64,000 bases of DNA from Microbacterium testaceum StLB037 (GTDB taxonomy: Bacteria > Actinomycetota > Actinomycetes > Actinomycetales > Microbacteriaceae): NCBI RefSeq assembly GCF_008763945.1, contig NZ_VTQH01000002.1, positions 157,657 to 221,656 of the forward strand, written 5' to 3'. Below the pieces are notes generated by a model that saw only the letters and a program-made list of their open reading frames with translations, was not told the DNA's origin and made no database searches. The number at the start of each line of letters is the position of its first letter. The stretch's first letter is position 1. Both the position numbers and the translations under genes were made by a program. Positions 57,539-64,000 of this stretch are shown in pieces.

Positions 57539-58879
57539 ATGACCATCGACATGACCGGCCGTTCGGCATCCGGTATCGCCGCCGATCTGCGAGAGCGTAT
57601 CGAGCGCGGAGAACTCGCTCCGGGCACGCTGCTGCCCTCGGTGCGGGCCGTGGCCGCCGACCTCGGCGTCAACCGCAACACGGTGGTCGCCGCCTACCGT
57701 CAGCTCGCTCAGGCCGGGCTCGTCGAGGCCCGCGGCCGCAGCGGCACGCGCGTGGCCGATCGCACCGCGGTCGCCCAGGAGGGATACGCCCCCGGCACGG
57801 TGCTGCGCGACGTCGGCACGGGCAACCCCGACCCCGCCCTGATCCCCGACCCCACCGCCGCGCTCGCGCGCTCGACCCGACCCGTGCTCTACGGCGAGCC
57901 GGTCATCGACCCGGGCCTCGAGGCCTGGGCCCGCGGATGGATGGCCGACCAGCTCCCCCACGACGACCTGCTCATCACCGTCACGAGCGGTGCGAGCGAC
58001 GCGATCGAGCGTCTGCTCGCCCAGGCCCTGCAGCGCGACGACGCCGTGGCGCTGGAGGACCCGTGCTTCCTGTCGGCCCTGCACACGGTCCGTACCGGCG
58101 GATATCGGGCGGTGCCGGTGGCGGTGGATGCCGAGGGCATGACCGTCGAGGGACTGCGCGCGGCCCTGGACGCCGGCGTTCGCGCCGTGATCTGCACGCC
58201 CCGCGCGCACAACCCCACGGGGGCGAGCCTGAGCGCCGATCGCGCCGCGGCCCTGCGCGAGGTGCTGGCCGGGCACCCCTACGTCCTCGTGATCGAGGAC
58301 GACCATTTCTCCCTGCTGTCGCGTGCTCCCCTGCACTCCGTCATCGGTCCGGCGCAGCGGCGCTGGGCGCGCATCCGCTCGATGTCGAAGTTCCTCGGAC
58401 CCGACACGTGCCTCGCCGTCACGGCATCCGATCCCGATACCGCCGACGGCCTCGCCGTGCGCCTCACGCCCGGCACGACATGGGTGAGCCACATCCTGCA
58501 GCGCATGACCCTCGCCCTCGTCACCGACGACGCCGTGCGCGCCGGCATCGAGGCGGCCGCCGAGCATTACGCCGCGCGCAACGCGGCGTTCGCGGCGGCG
58601 CTCACCGGACGCGGGCTCCCCGTGACCCCCGGCGACGGGTTGAACCTCTGGGTGCCCCTTCCGGTGCCCGCGGCCCGTGTGCGGGAGGAGCTCATGCGTC
58701 GCGGCTGGCTGGTGCGTGAGGGCGACCCCTTCTTCCTCTCCCCCGACCCCGCGGGGGCGTTCCTCCGCCTCACCGTGCACGATCTCGACGAGGCCTCGGC
58801 CGCCGCCCTCGCCGACGACCTCGCCGCCGCGGCGGGCGCGCTCCGCCCGGGTGGCCGAGGTGGGAGGATCGAGGCATGA
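57539..58879 (+). CDS. pdxR: MocR/PdxR-type regulator (GntR HTH + aminotransferase fold)
   Basis: A 446-residue regulator with an N-terminal winged helix (SGIAADLRERIERGELAPGT, LPSVRAVAADLGVNRNTVVA) and a fold-type I aminotransferase domain that binds PLP through Lys in RSMSKFLGPDTCLAV; AHNPTGASLS and DDHFSLL are the other cofactor-site segments. PdxR in Corynebacterium activates pdxST and senses PLP. Here it diverges from pdxST and overlaps a pyridoxal kinase gene by 4 nt, so the role assignment is strong. Confidence 0.9.
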   Translation: MTIDMTGRSASGIAADLRERIERGELAPGTLLPSVRAVAADLGVNRNTVVAAYRQLAQAGLVEARGRSGTRVADRTAVAQEGYAPGTVLRDVGTGNPDPALIPDPTAALARSTRPVLYGEPVIDPGLEAWARGWMADQLPHDDLLITVTSGASDAIERLLAQALQRDDAVALEDPCFLSALHTVRTGGYRAVPVAVDAEGMTVEGLRAALDAGVRAVICTPRAHNPTGASLSADRAAALREVLAGHPYVLVIEDDHFSLLSRAPLHSVIGPAQRRWARIRSMSKFLGPDTCLAVTASDPDTADGLAVRLTPGTTWVSHILQRMTLALVTDDAVRAGIEAAAEHYAARNAAFAAALTGRGLPVTPGDGLNLWVPLPVPAARVREELMRRGWLVREGDPFFLSPDPAGAFLRLTVHDLDEASAAALADDLAAAAGALRPGGRGGRIEA

Positions 58880-59727
58880 AGGTTCTCTCGATCCAGTCCG
58901 CCGTCGCGTTCGGGCACGTCGGCAACTCCGCCGCCGTCTTCCCCCTCCAGCGCATCGGCGTCGAGGTTCTACCCGTCTACACGGTCAACTTCTCGAACCA
59001 CACCGGCTACGGCGCGTGGCGCGGACCGCTGATCTCGCCCTCCGACGTCGCCGATGTGCTCGCGGGAATCGAAGATCGCGGCGTCTTCCCCGAGATCGAC
59101 GTCGTTCTCTCCGGCTATCAGGGCGGCGAGGGTATCGCCGACGTCATCATCGACGCCGTCGCGCGGGTCAAGAAGGCGAATCCGGATGCCGTCTACGCCT
59201 GCGACCCCGTGATGGGCAACGCCAAGTCGGGCTGCTTCGTGGCGCCCGCGATCCCCGACCTTCTGCGCGAGCGCGTCGTGCCGGTGGCCGACATCCTCAC
59301 CCCGAACCAGTTCGAGCTCGGCTTCCTCACCGGCACTGAGCCCGACACTATCGACTCGACCCTCGCGTCGGCCGACCTCGTGCGCGAGCGCGGCCCGCGC
59401 ACGATCCTCGTCACGAGCGTCGAACGCCCCGACCGTGAGCCCGACACCATCGAGATGATGGTCATCGACGACTCCGGCGCCTGGATCGTGCAGACGCCGC
59501 TCATCCCGATGAAGGCGAACGGCTCGGGCGATGTCACCGCAGCTCTCTTCACCGCACACTATCGCCGCAGCGGCGACGCGGCCGATGCGCTGGCCCGCAC
59601 GGCATCCAGTGTGTTCGACCTGCTCTCGAACACGTTCGAGTCGGGCTCGCGCGAACTGCGCCTCGTGGAGTCGCAAGAGGCCTACGCCCACCCGCGCCTG
59701 CAGTTCGCCGTCCGTCAGGTGCGCTGA
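58876..59727 (+). CDS. pdxY: Pyridoxal kinase (PdxY type)
   Basis: Salvage enzyme that phosphorylates pyridoxal. The 283 residues belong to the ribokinase superfamily: VLSIQSAVAFGHVGNSAAVF, VYTVNFSNHTGYGAW, CDPVMGNAKSGCFV, ADILTPNQFELGFLTG, and the catalytic-Asp anion hole KANGSGDVTAALF. The ATG overlaps the pdxR stop by 4 nt, so salvage and regulator are coupled while de novo synthesis lies on the other strand. Confidence 0.93.
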   Translation: MKVLSIQSAVAFGHVGNSAAVFPLQRIGVEVLPVYTVNFSNHTGYGAWRGPLISPSDVADVLAGIEDRGVFPEIDVVLSGYQGGEGIADVIIDAVARVKKANPDAVYACDPVMGNAKSGCFVAPAIPDLLRERVVPVADILTPNQFELGFLTGTEPDTIDSTLASADLVRERGPRTILVTSVERPDREPDTIEMMVIDDSGAWIVQTPLIPMKANGSGDVTAALFTAHYRRSGDAADALARTASSVFDLLSNTFESGSRELRLVESQEAYAHPRLQFAVRQVR

Positions 59728-59751
59728 CCCGCCTCGACGGGGTGTGGCGGT

Positions 59752-60345
59752 TCAGCCCCCGTAGACCTCTCGGTACGCCGCGACCCAGGCGTCTCCGTCT
59801 TCGGGGCACATGAAGGTCGCGCCGAAGACCATGACGCTCGCGATCGGCTTCTCGGCCTGCATGCGAGCGGCTCCCTGCAGATCGCTCGGTACGAGCTGGG
59901 CGAACAGCGGCGAGGTGGCGACGTGCGTGTTCAGGGTCGTGGCGTCGACCTGGTGGCGGTTGAGGATCGCCGTCTCGCACGCGTCCCCGGCGAGGGCGAG
60001 GGCGAGGTTCTCGTCGGCAGAGGTCCAGGTCGACCCCTGCTGCTCGACGTAGGCCCGCTGTTCCGCGATGAACTCCTTCTGCGCGGGCGTCACGGCGACC
60101 AGGGGCGAGCCGTCCATCGGCAGCTGCTGCTCGCGGAAGTACTCCTCGCGCTCCGCGAACACGTCGCCGACGTCGTCGGGCTCGACCGTGGTCGACTCCT
60201 CGGGCGCGGGACTCTGCGCGGCGTCGGAAGCCGAGGCCGCGGCGTCGGGCGGGAGAGGACTCGGGAGCGGGATGCAGGCTGTGGTCGCGAGCAGCACGGC
60301 GGTGAGGATCGCGGAGAGAAGCAGGGGGCGAGTCCGAGCGTTCAT
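59752..60345 (-). CDS. Putative secreted lipoprotein
   Basis: 197 residues. It starts with a signal peptide (basic MNARTR, hydrophobic LLLSAILTAVLLATTAC) with a probable lipid-acceptor Cys at residue 24, then a Pro/Ala/Ser-rich linker and a helical domain holding two Cys (DACETAILN, FMCPEDGDAW) that could form a disulfide, reminiscent of DUF732. Function unknown. It is convergent with pdxY. Confidence 0.75.
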   Translation of the reverse strand: MNARTRPLLLSAILTAVLLATTACIPLPSPLPPDAAASASDAAQSPAPEESTTVEPDDVGDVFAEREEYFREQQLPMDGSPLVAVTPAQKEFIAEQRAYVEQQGSTWTSADENLALALAGDACETAILNRHQVDATTLNTHVATSPLFAQLVPSDLQGAARMQAEKPIASVMVFGATFMCPEDGDAWVAAYREVYGG

Positions 60346-60381
60346 GCCGTCACGTTAGCGAGAGCGCGCTCCCCGTGGGCG

Positions 60382-60399
60382 GGGGTTGTGGATAACCCC
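60382..60399 (-). terminator. Possible terminator of thrS-HIT
   Basis: GGGGTT and AACCCC pair around GTGGAT, directly past the stop of the HIT gene, in the gap before the lipoprotein gene. Six base pairs, no long T-run. Confidence 0.4.
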
Positions 60400-60401
60400 G
60401 T

Positions 60402-61025
60402 TCACGCACCCCAGGCCTCGGAGACCGTGCGTCGCACGTCTCCGAGCAGCTGCGGCAGGGCCTTCGTCTTCGCGATGATCGGGAAGAAATTGGCATCCGA
60501 CGCCCACCGGGGAACGATGTGCTGGTGCAGGTGCGCGTCGACGCCGGCCCCCGCGATCGCTCCCTGGTTCATGCCGAGGTTGAAGCCGTCGCAGTTCGAC
60601 ACCGCGCGCAGCACCCGCATTCCGCGCTGGGTGAGGGCGCCGATCTCGGCGACCTCCTCATCGGTGGCCTGGTCGTAGGTCGCGATGTGGCGATACGGGC
60701 ACACCAGCAGGTGTCCGGAGTTGTACGGGAACAGGTTGAGCAGCACGTAGGCGGTCTTGCCGCGCGCGACGATCAGGCCGTCCTCGTCCGATTTCTCGGG
60801 GGCGGCGCAGAACGGACAGTTCTGCTCCATCGGCTCGCGCCCGGCGGAGATGTAGGCCATCCGGTGAGGCGTCCAGAGGCGCTGGAACTCGTCGGGCACG
60901 CCCGGCAGGGTCATGGCGTCGACGAGTTCGGCGTCGGTCGTCGGTGATCCGGACCCGCCGACGGCGGGCGTCGGACCGGTCATCGGCGACGAGCCCGCCG
61001 CAGCGGCATCCGGATCGCTCGTCAC
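60402..61025 (-). CDS. HIT-family hydrolase/phosphorylase (Ap4A type)
   Basis: 207 residues with the histidine triad in [12 protein letters not shown] and a CPFC zinc pair. In M. tuberculosis the HIT gene next to thrS (Rv2613c) encodes a diadenosine tetraphosphate phosphorylase, and the arrangement here is the same, so an Ap4A-degrading role is likely. The first 30 residues are an extra Ala/Gly/Pro-rich tail. The GTG at 61023-61025 overlaps the thrS stop by 4 nt. Confidence 0.88.
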   Translation of the reverse strand: MTSDPDAAAAGSSPMTGPTPAVGGSGSPTTDAELVDAMTLPGVPDEFQRLWTPHRMAYISAGREPMEQNCPFCAAPEKSDEDGLIVARGKTAYVLLNLFPYNSGHLLVCPYRHIATYDQATDEEVAEIGALTQRGMRVLRAVSNCDGFNLGMNQGAIAGAGVDAHLHQHIVPRWASDANFFPIIAKTKALPQLLGDVRRTVSEAWGA

Positions 61026-63007
61026 GCGAGGTCCTCGGCGGTGTTGACGAGGGTGCGGGCGGTGATCGCGCCGGTGATGCGCGCGACCGCCTCGTCGACC
61101 GGGATGCCGTTGAGCTGCGTGCCGTCGCGGAAGCGGAATGAGACCGTCCCGTTCGAGCGGTCCTGCTCTCCAGCGATCAGCATGAGCGGCACCTTCTGCG
61201 TGGTGTGCGTGCGGATCTTCTTCTGCATGCGGTCGTCGCTGTGGTCGGCCTCGGCCCGGACGCCCTTCGACTTCAAGTCGGCGACGATGCCCTGGAGGTA
61301 GTCGCCGTACTCGGCGGCGACGGGAACGGCCACGACCTGCACGGGGGCGAGCCACACCGGGAAGGCGCCGGCGTAGTGCTCGAGCAGGATCGCGAAGAAG
61401 CGCTCGACCGAGCCGAACAGGGCGCGGTGGATCATCACCGGGCGATGCTTCTCGCCGTCGGGGCCGGTGTACTCGAGCTCAAAGCGCTCGGGCTGGTTGA
61501 AGTCGAGCTGGATGGTCGACATCTGCCAGGTGCGCCCGATCGCATCGCGCGCCTGCACCGAGATCTTGGGGCCGTAGAACGCCGCCCCGCCCGGGTCGGG
61601 CACGAGCTCCAGGCCCGAAGCCTCGGCGACCTCGCGCAGCGTCTCGGTCGCCTCGGTCCAGAGGGTGTCGTCGCCGATGAACTTCGGGTTGCCCTCCTCC
61701 TTCGTCGACAGCTCGAGGTAGAAGTCGTTGAGGCCGTAGTCCCGCAGGGTCTGCAGCACGAAGTCGAGGCTGTGGGTCAGCTCGCCCTTCACCTGGTCGG
61801 CGGTGACGTAGATGTGCGTGTCGTCCTGGGTCATGCCGCGCACGCGCGTCAGGCCCGCGAGGGTTCCGCTCTTCTCGTAGCGGTAGACCGACCCGAACTC
61901 GCTGAGGCGCAGGGGCAGCTCGCGATAGCTGCGACCGCGCGAGCGGAAGATCAGGTTGTGGAACGGGCAGTTCATGGGCTTCAGGTAGTACTCCTGGCCC
62001 TCGCGCGAGACGTGCCCGTCGGCGTCCACGACCTCGTCGAGCACCATCGGGGGGTACATGCCGTCGGCGTACCACTGCAGGTGACCGCTCGTCATGAACA
62101 GGTCGCCCTTGGTGATGTGCGGGGTGTTCACGACCTCGTAGCCGCTCGCGAGCAGCCGCTCGCGCATGTAGCGCTCGATCTCGTAGCGGATGATGCCGCC
62201 CTTGGGGTGGAACACCGAGAGCCCGGGCCCGATCTCGTCGGGGAACGAGAACAGGTCGAGCTCCTTGCCGAGCTTGCGGTGGTCGCGCTTGGCGGCCTCC
62301 TCGAGACGGTGCTGGTAGGCGCGCAACTCGTCCTTCGTGGGCCACGCGGTGCCGTAGATGCGCTGCAGCTGCGGGTTCTTCTCGCTGCCGCGCCAGTAGG
62401 CGCCCGCGATGCGGGTGAGGTCCCAGCCGTTGCCGAGCAGGCGCGTGCCGGGCACGTGGGGTCCGCGGCAGAGGTCTTTCCACGCGGTCTCGCCGTCGCG
62501 GGTGACGTTGTCGTAGATCGTCAGCTCGCCGGCGCCGACCTCGACGGAGGCGCCCTCTGCCGCCTCGGCCGATCCGCCCTTGAGGCCGATCAGCTCGAGC
62601 TTGAACGGCTCGCCGGCGAGCTCGGCGCGGGCCTCCTCGTCGGTGACGACGCGGCGCACGAACCGCTGGTTCTCGCGGACGATGCGCTCCATCTCCTTCT
62701 TGATGACCTTGAGGTCGTCGGGGGTGAAGGGATCGTCGACCTGGAAGTCGTAGTAGAACCCGTCGGTGACCGGCGGACCGATACCGAGGTTGGCCTGGGG
62801 CTTGACACGCTGCACGGCCTGCGCGAGCACGTGCGCGGTCGAGTGGCGCAGGATCGACAGGCCGTCGGCGCTGTCGATGGTGACCGGCTCCACCTGGTCG
62901 GCGGCCGTCACGGTCGTGGCCAGGTCTTTCAACTCCCCGTTCACGCGCAGAGCGACGACCGAACGGTCGGGGAAGAGGGCGAAGCCATCGGCGGGGAAAT
63001 CAGTCAC
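61022..63007 (-). CDS. thrS: Threonyl-tRNA synthetase
   Basis: Charges tRNA-Thr. From the GTG at 63005-63007, preceded by AGGAGA six nt upstream, it has 661 residues. Order: N-terminal TGS-like domain, editing domain with [13 protein letters not shown], class II core with [17 protein letters not shown] (zinc Cys), [13 protein letters not shown] and [13 protein letters not shown], and the anticodon domain ([15 protein letters not shown]). It diverges from the transporter gene across 81 nt. Confidence 0.97.
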   Translation of the reverse strand: MTDFPADGFALFPDRSVVALRVNGELKDLATTVTAADQVEPVTIDSADGLSILRHSTAHVLAQAVQRVKPQANLGIGPPVTDGFYYDFQVDDPFTPDDLKVIKKEMERIVRENQRFVRRVVTDEEARAELAGEPFKLELIGLKGGSAEAAEGASVEVGAGELTIYDNVTRDGETAWKDLCRGPHVPGTRLLGNGWDLTRIAGAYWRGSEKNPQLQRIYGTAWPTKDELRAYQHRLEEAAKRDHRKLGKELDLFSFPDEIGPGLSVFHPKGGIIRYEIERYMRERLLASGYEVVNTPHITKGDLFMTSGHLQWYADGMYPPMVLDEVVDADGHVSREGQEYYLKPMNCPFHNLIFRSRGRSYRELPLRLSEFGSVYRYEKSGTLAGLTRVRGMTQDDTHIYVTADQVKGELTHSLDFVLQTLRDYGLNDFYLELSTKEEGNPKFIGDDTLWTEATETLREVAEASGLELVPDPGGAAFYGPKISVQARDAIGRTWQMSTIQLDFNQPERFELEYTGPDGEKHRPVMIHRALFGSVERFFAILLEHYAGAFPVWLAPVQVVAVPVAAEYGDYLQGIVADLKSKGVRAEADHSDDRMQKKIRTHTTQKVPLMLIAGEQDRSNGTVSFRFRDGTQLNGIPVDEAVARITGAITARTLVNTAEDLA

Positions 63008-63088
63008 AGAACATCTCCTGAAGGGTCCTTTCCAGGCTACCGGGCGGTCGTGGTCTCGGCGGCACGCGGCGTGCCTCATAGTGGAGCG

Positions 63089-64000
63089 GTGACTTTGGCC
63101 ATCATCGGCGGCGTGCTCTGGGTCCTCGGGATCATCGCGCTGCTCACCGGCGTCTTCCCCGCCGACGCCGCTCTCGCCGTCGCCGACCGCGTCTGGCCCA
63201 TCCTGCTGTTCGTCGTGGCGGTGACGATCGTCGCCGAACTGGCGTCGAAGGCGGGGCTGTTCGACGTCGTGGCCGCGCGCCTGGCGAGGCTCGCGCGCGG
63301 GCGCACGGCGTTGCTGTGGGTGCTCGTGGTGGCCCTGGCCACCGTGGCGACGGCGTTTCTCTCGCTCGACACCACCGCGGTCCTGTTGACGCCGGTGGTC
63401 GTGGCGATGGCCGTCGCCCGCAAACTGAACCCCCTTCCCTTCGCGTTCGTCACCGTCGTGCTCGCCAACACCGCGTCGCTGGTGCTGCCGGTGTCGAATC
63501 TCACCAACCTGCTGGCATCCGAGGCTCTGGGCGGCGGGCACGACCCGATCGCCTTCCTCGCGCTGCTGGGCCCCTCGGCGCTCATAGCGATCGCGGTGTC
63601 GGTCATCGTGCTGACGGTGGTGTTCCTGCGGCGCCTTCCGAAGACGTATCCGGATGCCGCCGCCCCCGAGGTCTCGGATCGGCTCCTGCTGCGCGTCTCG
63701 GCGATCGTGACCGTCGCGCTCCTGCCGCTGCTGGTCGTCGGACTCGAACCCTGGATGCCGGCCACCGGCGCCGCGGTCGTGCTCATCGCCGCGTTCGCCT
63801 GGCGCGCGCCCAGGGCTCTCGGCATCCGTCTGGTGCCGTGGTCGCTCCTGGTGTTCGCGGGCGGCCTCTTCCTCGCCGTCGGTGCCCTCGAGGCGCTCGG
63901 CATCGGTCGGATCACCGCCGTCCTCGCCGGTTCGGGCGACGATCTCGTCTCGCTCTGGCAGGTGGCGGGCGTCGGCGCTCTCGCGGCGAACGGCATCAAC
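63089..64000 (+). CDS. ArsB/SLC13-type ion transporter (3' end cut by window)
   Basis: 304 codons are visible and the frame is open at the window end. The protein is strongly hydrophobic with about nine helices. The segments [19 protein letters not shown] and [16 protein letters not shown] are typical of the ion-transporter superfamily that includes ArsB arsenite carriers, NhaD antiporters and SLC13 symporters. No arsR or arsC lies beside it in the window, so the substrate is open. The start may be the GTG at 63089 or the TTG at 63095, which has a better spaced GGAG. Confidence 0.8.
   Translation, partial: MTLAIIGGVLWVLGIIALLTGVFPADAALAVADRVWPILLFVVAVTIVAELASKAGLFDVVAARLARLARGRTALLWVLVVALATVATAFLSLDTTAVLLTPVVVAMAVARKLNPLPFAFVTVVLANTASLVLPVSNLTNLLASEALGGGHDPIAFLALLGPSALIAIAVSVIVLTVVFLRRLPKTYPDAAAPEVSDRLLLRVSAIVTVALLPLLVVGLEPWMPATGAAVVLIAAFAWRAPRALGIRLVPWSLLVFAGGLFLAVGALEALGIGRITAVLAGSGDDLVSLWQVAGVGALAANGIN

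Noticed and set aside
63089..64000. Calling the partial transporter an arsenite efflux pump (arsB)
   Set aside because: The superfamily signature is clear, but no arsenic genes are adjacent and the C-terminal part is missing.

Overview
This is a high-GC (by eye about 70 %) stretch of actinobacterial chromosome. Gene order, the many GTG starts, start/stop overlaps of 4 or 8 nt, and a guanylate kinase fused to an actinobacterial integration host factor all point to Microbacteriaceae, most likely Microbacterium. Almost everything is core metabolism and information processing. I see no tRNA, rRNA, CRISPR array, insertion sequence or prophage. Two genes run off the window: hisG at the left edge and an ion-transporter-like gene at the right edge.

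Layout. 0-8.3 kb (minus strand): hisG-hisE, rpe, rsmB-fmt, priA, metK, then rpoZ closed off by a strong hairpin. 8.3-17.8 kb (minus): a pyrimidine operon of overlapping genes, pyrR-pyrB-pyrC-membrane protein-carA-carB-pyrF-(mihF)gmk, with a PyrR-binding RNA hairpin just before pyrR. 17.9-25.4 kb: an accessory pocket with a frameshifted DUF222/HNH gene behind a LexA-like box, a VOC gene broken by a TGA codon, a metallo-beta-lactamase/Rieske protein, a hypothetical gene and a large SNF2 helicase. 25.5-26.4 kb: nusB and efp.

26.5-42.8 kb: the aromatic amino-acid block alaS-ruvX-mltG-aroE-aroC-aroK-aroB on the minus strand. It is separated from aroQ by an inserted quinate/shikimate catabolic island: quiC (minus), a TetR regulator, a quinate/shikimate dehydrogenase and an MFS shikimate-type transporter (all plus). 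The transporter, dehydrogenase, AroQ and QuiC together form a route from quinate or shikimate to protocatechuate. Two near-identical 16-bp dyads flank the regulator and probably bind it. rpsD follows.

43-64 kb: rarA, a small membrane protein, a DUF349 protein and an AbiEi-like gene, then rel, secF-secD-yajC and ruvB-ruvA-ruvC (with a LexA-like box before ruvA), yebC, and a complete vitamin B6 cluster (pdxT-pdxS diverging from pdxR-pdxY). The window ends with a lipoprotein, a HIT-family Ap4A-type enzyme, thrS and the partial transporter.

A dispersed signal runs through the window: the 7-mer GGATGCC/GGCATCC occurs roughly 98 times by hand count, against about 15 expected from composition.
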